NCBI GenBank assembly: GCA_002633005.1 | Contig: NMRA01000746.1 | Location: 63,755-127,754, forward strand | Length of the DNA stretch: 64,000 nt | Source: Phoronis australis | Lineage: Eukaryota > Phoronida > Phoronidae | Direction: 5' to 3' | Shown here: in pieces, positions 1-16,907 of the stretch | Position numbering within the stretch: the first letter of the stretch is position 1 | How the letters are laid out: each line of letters starts with the position of its first letter | Program-made: the position numbers and the translations under genes | Notes under the pieces: model-generated | The model's input: only the letters and a program-made list of their open reading frames with translations | Databases searched by the model: none | Told to the model about the DNA's origin: nothing

Positions 1-449
1 GACAAATTTTCCTCTCGTCAACATCATCACATTATTGGATTTTTCAGAAAACAAAAAAAAAATTATTGCAAGCAAAGGTAAGATTGCAACAGTGTACTTT
101 TCATTTAAAAATACTTGTCTCTGGGACATTTAAAGTACTTCCTGAATGAGACACAAATGATACCAAGGTGGTATTCTGTAACGCTGACCATTTCTGACAC
201 ACTAGCAACAAGAAATCGTGGCTTAAGCAACAGAACTAGTGATTTTTCTTCCACAATTCACCACTATGGCCTTGCCAACCAATCACGTCAGTGGCAACCA
301 TTTTGAAAGTGTGTGCCATTAATGTACCAATAGTACGACTTTTAGAACTCACAAGAAACTAACCTAATGAAGCACAACAAAGATATGCGAATGGAATAAT
401 GACCAGTGTTCAGTGTTTATCAAAAGTAATAAGAGAATGCAAAGTACTA

Positions 450-5671
<5,222 letters not shown>

Positions 5672-7250
5672 CTGGAAAGAGATCGCAAGGATAAACAAAG
5701 AACACGCCAGAGCAGATTCTACATTGTATCGCAACTCATTTTGGAATGAGGTAACTGAAATATGAGGTCTTCATCTTGCAACTGGAGACTCGGGTTTAAA
5801 TTTACACACTCTACAAAGATGGCCGACTTTAGTCCCGATGATTGGCAATACAATCTCCCAAGCCGCCGTGAAGCAGATGAAGAATGTTTCCATTTTGGAA
5901 TGCTCAAATGATTTAATTCATGGCTGATACTAACATGGATGAAAAACATGAAACTACAGCTCTGAAATACCAGTTTGGAGTTAACCAAGGTCGGTGTTCC
6001 TACATACTGAACTGAAGTTAAGGCATATGACCACTGAAAGCAGAGACTGCATTGGTATACACACCAAACACTGTTAGTGATTGACAGGTCTTCTAAATGC
6101 TTTGAAAATAGTTTGAACATTGTATATTTCTGAGTTGAAAGAGTCCACTTCTCTCTTGAACAACTGCCCATCTTTCAACTGGGAGTCCTAGTAATCTTAC
6201 AATTAGGGTGTCCAAACTGGATAAATTCTGATTGACAGTGGGCGTTCAAATGATACGTTGGGCGTCCTTGCCAGGGCATCCAGATTAGTGCTAATGTGTC
6301 TAAATGGATGCCAAGGACCTACGCTATATGAAGACTTGACAAAAAATATATACATCAAAGCATGAGGATCTACATTCAAGTGTTTTGTCAAATATATGCA
6401 AGTATTTGGTTTTGCCATTCTCATATTCCAGATTTAGATTCGTAAAAATTGACGACCAATAGAGACTAAATTGTCTTGGAATCATTGAATGACTTAATTA
6501 TAATTCAATGGGCATGTGTCATTCATTATATTTTGAAAACAGTAACTTTTAATAGGGGTAGGCGAATGTCTGTGTATGCCTACACCATCCACAAAATGTG
6601 GCATAACTGCCTACATTTTATTTAGGTAATTACATCGCCGTGTATGTCGCAGGCATAAACAGGTGATTCTACTCCCCCATAAAATGTTATTCATCTCAAA
6701 TACAGCGATTAACATTGAATTATATGAGTATAATAAGCATAACATGACTATGGAGACAATTTAGATGATATCATTTGAACATATCCATGAGAATCTTTCC
6801 AGTTCGCCTGAGGTTTCCTCAGCGGGTGTCATTTTGAGGAAATTATGCAAAATCATGCCCGCTGATGAATAGAAAGTTAATGGGAAACAAATCTCAAAAA
6901 TTTCAGCGGACATCTTCTCATGCTACTTTTTGCAAGTGTCATGCGACAGGTTACACGCTTCACCCAATCTCCTGCATGTCTGCCTAACTCATGTGACATC
7001 AAATGGATAACTTTGTGGACAGTGAAAAAGTCCTTCAATGCCAAAGTCATGAAGATATGTATCAAATGTATCAACCAAAAACGAAAGCTGAAGAAAGCAA
7101 GTGCATTTTCAGAGTCAATTTTAAGAGTGAAATGTCTATGTGCTTTTGACGAGGTGAAAACCATTTATTCGGTGAAAGGATTTGGCCTAATAGTTGGCTC
7201 TTGATTTAAAATAAACAGTGTCACCACCTCTACTTAGCAGTCTAAACGCA
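5672..7250. other. Katanin 5' flank or 5' UTR intron, no gene seen
   Basis: Only low-quality ORFs occur here, including a 150-codon minus-strand ORF at 5719-6171 with no recognisable domain and no splice logic. This stretch probably holds the intron that separates the katanin start-codon exon from its unplaced leader exon. Confidence 0.4.
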
Positions 7251-7378
7251 ATGCTCCCATAGGCCTTTTCGGGGAATTATGCCCAAAAAATACGTGTAGC
7301 AACAAGACTGATGGGTTAATCAGTGTGTGGCATAATTCACCAAAAAGCTTCCAGAATATGAATGGCCCGTGGGAGCAT
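7251..7378. repeat. Imperfect palindrome, MITE-like
   Basis: The stretch begins ATGCTCCCATAGGCC and ends GGCCCGTGGGAGCAT. GAATTATGCC and GGCATAATTC sit inward on each side. The two halves fold into a long imperfect hairpin of about 128 bp, as small fold-back elements do. No target-site duplication is obvious. Confidence 0.5.
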
Positions 7379-7541
7379 CAGCTTCTCTTGTGGTAACTAT
7401 AGGCGGTGTCACAGCCTATGATTTAAAACTGATTTGAGAACAAATTTCTCCCACTGAATAAGGTGCATTACTATGTTAAAGACGTGCTTCCAGTGAATCA
7501 TGACATATATGAGCCTCTGTTAGCTACTCGCTAACGGGCAA

Positions 7542-7615
7542 TTGCCTATTAGCTGAATGGTTAGCACGCTTGCCGGTTTTATGGGGGTCGCTGGTTCGAT
7601 CCCCGGGTCGGGCAA
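7542..7615 (+). repeat. tRNA-derived SINE head
   Basis: A-box-like TTAGCTGAATGGTTAGCACG and B box GGTTCGATCCC have normal tRNA spacing. The ends TTGCCTA and CGGGCAA pair as an acceptor stem with one mismatch. The anticodon region is irregular, so this is probably the Pol III head of a SINE whose body continues to the right (to about 7.95 kb). It is not the same tRNA family as the copy at 1099. Confidence 0.5.
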
Positions 7616-7979
7616 TCTTGGCTATTACTACAACCATTATTCAGTGGGAGTGATCAGTGAGTATAGCTCTCAAACCAGCTATCCATTATGGCATTATGGC
7701 ATTATCCTCCATACACCTGACTTTTTCAGTCAATTATGTCTCACACTGTGGCCAGTTAAGACGGTGGTACGGTCTACAGTCCACCCAGACACGTAACCTG
7801 CACTTATTTAGACCTACACTGCTACATACAGGTAAGAGATCTTTGAGGATCAAACGAAACAGAATGCTTAACTTGCTTAGCCTTAAGTTAACCAAGGCCT
7901 CAAGGGCAAGACTCAAGCGGGGATTCCGCCAGCAGGACCTGGCGCTGCCACGCCACTACTTGATTCAGTGAACAATAAA

Positions 7980-10900
7980 AACGGACTCGACCAATAACCA
8001 ACAAACTAGCAATTTAGTTTTCACTGACACTGTTATTACCGATTTGAAAACCTGCTTTTGCTGTGCAGTAGGCCTACCTACCCAAAATTGTCACAACTTC
8101 AACTGTCAATTTTTTGTGTTCACGTGACTCTACTTCAAAAGTTTTATTGGCTAAACGGTTTACTTAGCATACACAGCGACCTCTAAAGGGTGCACCTATT
8201 TTAAATCGTCAAAGACCACGTTGGTATGACGTCTGTGGCGTACAGTTCGGTTCACAGAAAAGGTGGCGACTCAAGATAACCTGCCTGTACAAATGAGGGA
8301 AATTGGTTTCATGTCCGAGTTAATTTTACCATCAGTTATGCTGTGCGATTTCACTGTGCACCCACCAACCTGCATCAGTGCATGCTTTTATCCAGTTCAG
8401 TAGGCCTACATACACATGAGTGAGCATCCTTGACAGGCTTGATACTCATACGTTGAGTTTCACAGTAGCCTACGAGGTTAAGCCACTTTTCAGGCCTGTG
8501 AATGTTTGTTTTTGTTATTTTTTCGTGACCAGTAGACATTGGCAACGGAAATCCACTGTTTTGGCTACTTTTTGTAAACTTGCAAGTGAATGTGACAGAC
8601 CTATTTTATTTGGTTCCAGCTGTGCACAAATGGTGCTTAGTAAGTTTCTGTAGGAACATGGACTACTCAAAAATAAGCAAAATGCTAGGAAACCATGGAT
8701 TTTAACTCAGAATGTTGAACGTCATTGAAATTTGATGTTTTACTTTTTACCCAGGTTTTTATAACTAAATTGGAAAGGTTTGTAGCAAAACAACCGCATC
8801 AATAACACTGATCAATCATCAAATTCATTTCTTCATTAAGTTCGTATATGCTCAGTGTAAGATATCAAAAATGCTGTTACATGATTTGATATTTGTTTTA
8901 TGCAGCAAAGTTCCGGCCTATTTTTCATAGCTCATCACGGAAAAGCGATGAGGTGTAATTTGTTAAGCAACTTATATAAGTCATGCTCATATCGAAGGTG
9001 ATCAAGTAAACTCTATACAAGAGACCGATATACAATTACTATTATCAAACAACACTATCCAGGAAAACATTATTCAGCACATTTTTGTATACCAGAATGC
9101 CTTCTGCTATTGTACTGCTGATGTACAAGTCATAGACTGCGACAAAATCTCACCAATGAATTTTGGACCAAATTAGTTTCCCAAATCGCACATATTGTTA
9201 CATTTTTCAAAACTTTCTAAAGCTGTTGCGAAAGTCCATAGTTTCTTAAAACATTGGCTATCTTACTGAAACTTATAAAGGGTTCAAGCATTTATATGGT
9301 GGAAAAATAGAATTATAATTGCCCATAATGTTATATGTCCTAATTTGGTGAGATTAATGAATTTTTATGGTCCGGTATATATGGATTTCTGTACTTTTTA
9401 GTGTCATCTATCATTTGTGCGACACAACCTGAATCTAAGACATTATGTTGCTTTAAAGTGCAACATATTTTTGTGCAGACCCTCATTTGATAAAAATGTT
9501 TTATGACTTGACGTATATCAGTTCAGCTGGTGGAATCTACTGACAGAATAGCAGAGGTGTTAAAACATTGTTAACACGCACACATTGCCAGCATCAAATG
9601 AAAATTGGTCAGTTCTTGATACCGCTTTGCTATCTACAACTAAATATAACCAAAAAGCCATGGTCACGGCATAACCCAAGTAACAACAATGTGTTTAAAA
9701 GCCCAAAATCAAGCTCTGCAGTCTTTTCATTTTGCAGAAAACATATAAACTTTTACTTAGTTAAAATCTACATTTGTGTAGTTATTTTACTAAACACACA
9801 CTAAAGTGGGACAGTGCAATCCTAGTTTCTTGTGGTGCGAGATGATTTGTGTCAACTCAATGTCAATTGGACAAAAAAGCTCTTGCAAAATAATTATTTA
9901 AAGCATAGTGAAAAAAAAATTAACAGCAAAAAATATACTTTGTAGAATTTACACATCTTTTTAACCATGACTTCTTTTTAACAAGATGGAGTGTTTTTTG
10001 CCCAATTGACAAACTTTACGCAGTATTTCTTTCCGTTAAAGTATGACTCACAGGCGACCATTTTTGAGTTTTGAGCCCACAGCTCTTCAAATTTCCAGGT
10101 GTTCACAATTATTTAGTCACCTTGTTTTTCCAATGGTTAGTGTAAAATCTCCCAAGTTTTAAAGTTAAGCACTAAAACTGCCCATTCTTATTTTCAAGAG
10201 ATTTTAAGATGATTCTAAGTGTTCAGAAGTTGACAAAATATTTTCTGATGGAAGCTTCGGTAGAGAACTGAAAATAGTAAAGCATCAATTTGGTGCTACA
10301 GTTGTCCTTCATGGATAAATGAATAAATAAGATTTCATTTGTAGCCGCTATTTTGTCCTGACTTGGTGAAATTTTACAATTTTTTGTTCAGATTTGGCTA
10401 AATTCGGAAAATCATACTTCTGAAGTGATTAGTTGTATTCAATGAAACTTTCAAATAATGTGAACATGACTTATGCTCAGTTCTCCAAAAAGGAATTGTT
10501 TTAAATGTTCCACTTTTGTATGAGGAGTCAATGATTTTTCTTAAATAATAAAAAGTTGCATGAAACAAAAACGAAACAATGATTTAGAAAGCTACATCAT
10601 AGTTTTTGAGATTTTATTTTGAAACTTCTGTCAAACCAGATTTGGTCGTGTGATTGTTACAATCGTTTTGTGGTGAATGTACCTATCTTTTTTGCTCATT
10701 TTGCTAAAAAGACATGGTCACATTATCATGAATGGAAACTGGTAGAAAGTCGAAAATCACAGTTTGCAGGCTTTCTACTTTTACAAAATATATACTTTTG
10801 CTTAATTGAAATCTATAGCTTTCTTGATTTTTTTCTAAATTCTCATACTTGTCGATAAGGTCCTACATATCCTGAAAAAGTTACAAAACAAAAAACATGC

Positions 10901-11190
10901 CTTTTTAATATTTCAGGGACTTTGTGCCAAAATTGGTCGAGATGAAGAGGAGTGAATTCTTTTTTCGAGTACCAGAAGTCTAGTAAGACCTGACACTAAT
11001 GAGGGATCACTGACGGCCAAATCACAAGCAAGGTCCATATTCGGTGGCCACTTTTGGTGAAAAATGAAGGTTGTCATACAACTGTAAAAGCTGGGTTATT
11101 TTAAAGGACCATCACTCCAGGTTTGTAATCTAAAATATCTTTGCACAAGAACTACCAAATAAAATTTTATGGCCTAATGCACCGCAGTTG
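7980..11190. other. Gene-free AT-rich stretch with a diverged duplication
   Basis: I see no gene. About 9660-9800 and 10710-10850 resemble each other: both start near CATGGTCAC and share a run of the type CTTTTACTTAGTTAAAATCT. This indicates an old duplication with a period near 1.05 kb. The stretch may be the body of a decayed transposon that also includes the motif array to its right. Confidence 0.35.
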
Positions 11191-11200
11191 TATGAAGGGA

Positions 11201-12744
11201 TACGTACACTACAACTTGTGGTCACAGCCCACTTCTACCATGAAAAAATTCATAAGGTAGCTGTTAATTTAATAAGTATTCGATTAAATTGAAGAAGTAT
11301 TACATACTAAAATAGAAAAGTTATTACATTGCTGATCAAGTTGTTCTAGATGATGATACATTGCATATCTTAACACAACATAATGAGAACTTCCTTCTCT
11401 TACAATATAATTCTTATCAAAAGAAAATGGCAATTCCAAAAACTTTATTGGTGCTATTTGCCTAGTTTTCAATACATTCACCAGTTAGTCAAAATAGTTA
11501 AAGCAATGCTAGGTCCAGTGTTCCACTTGTAAACAGTAAAAAATGGTACTGGTTGGGGGGTACCTACACTACGCAGTCAATCAACATCAAATTTTGACTT
11601 AGTTAAAAATGTATGGGATGGTTTCGAGTTTTGTGCTGCCTCTACTTGTTGGTTTGTTGCATGTTGAAGTTGTCTTGAGTGATGGAGAACCTGCCTCTGC
11701 AACATCAGTTGTGACATGATGTGTCTTCTAGGATTTTCTGTACTAGCCAAGTCCTGTGTGGCATTTTATTGTCAACAAATTTGATAATGTCCATTGTTTT
11801 TTTTTGTCACACTGTATTCATTTTGAAATATTAGTATTGTTCATGAGAACAGCAGTATGTAAAAGTTCTTGTGGGCAGTACTTTATAGCACAGAGGTTGA
11901 AGGTACGTACACTACACAGAGGTACGTACACTACATTTCACTGACTTTAGGTTTATAAAAATAATTAAAATCTACTGAGAGTTAGTTCCCTTACCAATAT
12001 TCAAAGAGAACCAATAAAAAACAGCATGCAGTCATGTGCATATCTGTCTGTCATTCTTTGAAAACAGAAATAAATAAATATAGGGATACGTACACTACAC
12101 AAATGTTAATATTTCACTCAAAACAAACGTATTTATAATTAACACCCTTTTAACCTAGCATTTTTAATGGAGGAAGCTGTCTGTGACAAGTGTTGCTTAC
12201 TTACCGTGTAATTTTTTGTTTCATGGTATTTACATCGGGCTACGTACACTACACAGGGGTACGTACACTACATTTCAATGACATGTTAGGTTTGTAACTA
12301 AATATTAAGAATCTACTGAGAGTTAGTTGATTTACTTAATCAATTCAAAGAGAAAAAATAAAAAGCACAGCATTCATGTGCATATCTGCCATACTTTGAA
12401 AATAGACACAAATTAAAATATGGGGGTATGTACACTACACAAATGCTAATGTTTCATGCAAAACAAATGTATTTGCAATAAACACTCCTTTAACCTAACA
12501 CTTTTAAGGAAACAAACTGCGAATGACCTATGATGCTCACTTACCAAGTGATATTTTAATTTCATGGCATTTGTAAACACTACAAAAGGGGGTACGTACA
12601 CTGCATCACATGGTAACATAACATTGTATGGCCATTTATTTTTCTTTGGTGATAATAAGCACCATGTTGTTATTTAAAAGGCAATAATTTCATTTGCAAT
12701 GACCATTTGTGTTACTGAATTCCACATGGGGGTACGTACACTAC
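11201..12744 (+). repeat. Array of ten TACGTACACTAC-like motifs
   Basis: The 12-mer tACGTACACTAC or a one- or two-base variant starts at 11201, 11561, 11904, 11923, 12087, 12241, 12260, 12427, 12593 and 12733. All are in the same orientation and most follow a run of G. Part of the array lies in a tandem duplication: about 11921-12240 and 12258-12580 share the order motif, CTACTGAGAGTTAGTT, CATGTGCATATCTG, motif, ACACAAATG, with a period near 340 bp. Function unknown. Clustered same-strand motifs resemble subterminal transposase-binding repeats of large DNA transposons. Confidence 0.8.
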
Positions 12745-14870
12745 ATTTTGTTAGCCTCTTTGGCCCATTTTCAACATTACAGAACCCATTCAATATCCAA
12801 ACTTTGGTTTGTTTAGATATTGAATAATTTGCTGTGTTGCCTAGGCTGACATATTTTGCAGTTCTTTTCGTTACAGAATGTGGACTTTAGTTTTTAAGCT
12901 TCTTTACAGTAGGTGAGGGTTAGAAACACAGAATTTATAAATTTCGCAACATTAGTGCCTGTTTTATGATGAACCCTACCATTTCTCAATGATGAAGCAC
13001 AACTTCATCTAATTGATTCTGAAAGTGACTCAAGTTATTCCCAGTCATATCCAAACAATTGCTTACTTGATAAAATAAATTACTTTTCTACTCTTGACAG
13101 TTAAAAATTGTTATTTTTGAAATGGCCACTCGTAATGCTAAAAATGCATGAAATTCATAGACAAAAACTTGCATTAATTTCTCAAACATTGTCCGATTTT
13201 GATGATTCTTTTTTTAATTTGCACAACTAAATAACTCTTTGCATAATGAGATTCAGTTGGCATTTGATAAGTGACCAAAAAAATTATTTTAGACCGTAAC
13301 ACAGTCAACCCTCGAATATGGACCTTGATTGTGATTTAGTCGAAAGTTCTGCTTTTCAAACTTGAAAATATTTGCAGAGAGTACAGTATTTGAATATTTG
13401 TGTAAAAGTTCTTTTTCAGTGTGTTTATCAGAGATTTTTTTGCACTTAAGTTAATTTCCTATAGAGTTCTGCCAGTGATGGAAGCAATTGTTTTTGACTA
13501 CTGCTAAACCTAATGTAAAATGCTACACTTTTTCCAGTAAATTATATTTTCTAAAACAAAGTAATGCTTTATGTCAATGAACTTCGTTCTGACTAGATAC
13601 ATGATTGGTTTCCAAAGTTTTCCTGATACATTTCTCCAGTCAATACAACATCACCAGGTTTGCCTACAAGCTATTGTTGCCTATGATGTATGGTTTGGAT
13701 GAGAAAACCTCAACACTGGGATAATCCTCTTATCCTCTGGAGTGCTGTTGGTATGCATTGTTTGCCATATTTGGTAAGTTACCCCAGTATTTATAAAACC
13801 TGGAGAGTGGAAAGATTATATCATTGTGCTGATGTGTGCCATAACTTCTTTCCACTTAGACAATAACTTCCAGCCACTCTTATCTCATTTTGCATTGTAT
13901 GGTTCACTTCTCATGGAACACAGAACAACTGAAGAAAACATTTCTTAATGGGCATCATAGGAGAATAGAAAATATTTAAGATATACTGTTTTATTTTCAT
14001 TCGCCTAGAAGTTCGTGTTGGTTTCTGACTTGTATATGTTGGAGTATGTAAGTTAAAACCAAGGCAACTCAGGTTTCTAATGTATAGTGAAGGCTGTCAA
14101 TCTGTGCAGTCTACTTAATCTTTTCTGCCTATTTTCCATTTTCTGCACCATTTTCCTTGTTGGAACGTAACTTCATGTGTAAACCCAAAAATTTGTGATA
14201 ATGGTGAACTTTGTGAATGTTATAGTCACAGCTTTGTTTCTGTGTTTACGAAAACACCGCTCCATAACGCTGCTGACCTTGTGCACGTGCAGCATCGTGT
14301 GATCAAGTGACACTCGAGGTTGAAAAGTGGTAAGTTTATTTACTGGGAATCTTAAAATGGTAATGTAATTGTGGTTTTTGGAAGAAGTGCAAAATTAGAA
14401 GCTGTTGGAGAAAAAGTTCATTGAAGAAATAGAATGCACTGATAGCATTTAAACAGCAATTCACGATTCTAAAAGTATTGTGAAATGTATTATCTGTACT
14501 CTAACTTGACGTTCAAGAAAATTACATCATTAGTAGCCCGTTATGGAAATGCAAATTCATTTTCAATGTATCTTGTCATGTCGTGCTGGAATACAAACGA
14601 TGTATTTTGCCAATAGGAGATTTGCTTCGGTTCATTAAAAGTAAGTGCTTTTTATTTGCATGTTCAAATTTAGCAGAACTTGTTCAGGATAGGAAATTTG
14701 CCTAGGCAATCCAAAACTTTGACAACAGACATTTACGCGTAATTAATTTGATGAATTTTGATGGTTTATAGAAAGTGAAGGTCTCAGTCTGGGAGAGGCA
14801 TCAAATATTTCTACTGGTACAGGTAAGTTAATTTTTCATTATTGCCTAGCGAAAGTCAAGTGCCTTGTTC
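12745..14870. other. No gene recognised
   Basis: AT-rich sequence without an ORF longer than chance and without a domain I recognise. It may be the right part of the same decayed element as the motif array. Confidence 0.35.
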
Positions 14871-15600
14871 TTTTATTTTTGATGTTTATTATGAAATAGT
14901 CAGTACAATCAATATACAGACTTAGAAAGCGCCATGAGGCATTGTATCTGGGCTAAAAATACAATGAAATCTATATACAATTATACACAGAAATAGAAAT
15001 TAATAAATTGATGTCAAATTACAATGACATGTGATACGAATATAAATAAATCATTTTCATACACAATAAGTTATTTTACCTTAGGGTTTTATCGACTCGC
15101 ACAAAGAGATTTAATATTAAATAGAAATTTTGAAAGTGTTTTGAATAAAACATTAACTTCACTTCGGTCGAGTACTTTCAATCTAGTTGGAAAAAATGAA
15201 TTTTGTTATACATTTGAGGAAGATCTGAATACTTTTTGTAAACATTGGGGTATTTTTCGAGTGTCGTGGTTGTCCATCAAGTTTGTTTTAGGTGGCTATG
15301 ACATACATCATTTTCAAGGTCCTCCTGGGAAAATCAAATTTTTATGTAGAGAATGTTTTTGCTGTAATATCTCAAGAAGGAAGCTGTGGTCTTTCTTTGT
15401 ATTTTCACTTCAAGTGCCAGTCAATTTTGGTGACCTTGACTTGATTTTCAAGGTCACAATTGGAAAATCAAGTTCTTTGGAAAACTGCAAATTTCAAGAT
15501 GGAAGCTGTGAACTTTCTTCATATTTTGTCTTGTGGTGTACGTGGGCAAGAAAATCAAGTATTAACATGAAAAATGGGGCGCAATATATATTTTAAGAAA
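14871..15600 (-). repeat. LINE-like 3' tail and adjoining repeat sequence
   Basis: Read on the minus strand, 14960-14880 runs through CATGGCGCTTTCTAAG to CATAATAAACATC, which looks like the 3' UTR and tail of an invertebrate LINE. A 190-codon plus-strand ORF (15024-15596) overlaps it. That ORF has no known domain and contains repeated CAAGGTC blocks, so I treat it as chance. Low confidence in family. Confidence 0.3.
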
Positions 15601-16479
15601 AATTTGTGCAGTTTCTTCATATTATGTACCAAGGTGTAGGTTCAACACCTGCTGTGGGTCCGTGTACAGTGAAGTCACTCTGAGGCAAATTCTTGAATTG
15701 ACTTCTTTGCTCCCCTTTTGTTGGTCTATTGTATTTGTGTTACATCTAGGTTTTCTGCGTGTTTGCACGCAGTGTTTATCTCATCGTGTACTTGAAGAGT
15801 GTGTTCTAATTAAGTGAAATCAAACGCAGCAGTTGTCGGTGTGACAGCAATCCTTCCCCAGAATCGTCTGAAACTGAGTTGCCGTGTAATTAGGTCTATC
15901 TGCACTGCGTTCTTTATTTCTCGATACGACCTTCCATTCTGGAGTTATTTGATTTTTTCTGATTTGTTGCCTGCGTTTTTGCGGATTCCTCAATGCACTT
16001 TTAATAGTGTATCATTTACTGCACATTGGTAATGGGTGTCAGGGTTTTGGTCGTGGTGTTGTTATGCGCCCACATATTTTATTTGGTTTAAGGCACCTTG
16101 TGTAAAAGGATATGGGCTCAGAAAAATCCACTCCTGTCTTTCAAGGTTTAAAACTCATCTGAATAGGTGTATTTTGTAGCGTACTGGCCTAGACAAACTT
16201 ACCTACATATGTCTTTGTTACTGAACAGGGCCTCGTGTTACTGCAATTGCTTCGAGTACAAAGAACATCTTTTTTCAGTATTGTAGTGCATCAATGTTCA
16301 TACCTTACAACAACTCTGTACTTATTTTCACCATATGTAAGTACAATTTGCATTGTCAGTTATAATAGTTTAACCGCCAAAAATAATTGCCTGACTAGCT
16401 GACTGGAATATTTTTGACCTGATGTGAGTACTATACCTCTTTTATCTGTCTTTTGTTTATTGAATTGTGAAGTGAATTT

Positions 16480-16619
16480 GTTCCCTTCCACATTTAGCTA
16501 ATGTTAGCTTCTTGTGCAAGTGGTATTACCTTGATAGTGTACAAATTGTTCATAGTCATCACTATCAAGGTAATACCACTTGCACAAGAAGCTAACATTA
16601 GCTAAATGTGAAAGGGAAC
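16480..16619. repeat. Near-perfect hairpin, 60-bp arms, 20-bp loop
   Basis: Arm 16480-16539 and the reverse complement of 16560-16619 agree at 59 of 60 positions (the mismatch is CCTTCCACA versus CCTTTCACA). The loop is 16540-16559. The arms end in GTTCCCTT and AAGGGAAC. It could be a young fold-back element, a small-RNA hairpin precursor or an assembly snap-back artefact. Confidence 0.85.
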
Positions 16620-16907
16620 TTGAAGTGTAATCACTGTGGTAGCTAAACTGGTTGTAGCAAAACTGCCTGTGAAATAAAGTCTTCTCAATGGCTAGTTGAA
16701 AAGCAATTTTAGATGTAGTAAATAGAAGTCTCTGCTGGTAAAAATACGGGGGTGTGCAAACTGTCTTTTAAAAAAATGTGCAGCTTTTGTACAGATGCGC
16801 AACATTATTGTGACATTTTTCTCCTGTAGTGGGACCACCTGTTAACAGTGTTATTCAAAGGCGGATTCATTCGCCTGTTGTTATGCCTTCTAGTGGTAAT
16901 GTTGATG

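Noticed and set aside
5719-6171. 150-codon minus-strand ORF upstream of katanin
   Set aside because: No domain, cysteine- and serine-rich composition typical of random AT-rich frames, no splice or promoter support.
11201-12744. CRISPR-like reading of the TACGTACACTAC array
   Set aside because: Spacings are irregular (19 to about 360 bp), there is no constant spacer size, and the genome is eukaryotic with introns.
15024-15596. 190-codon plus-strand ORF
   Set aside because: Overlaps a LINE-like 3' tail on the other strand, contains short repeated CAAGGTC blocks, and shows no recognisable fold.
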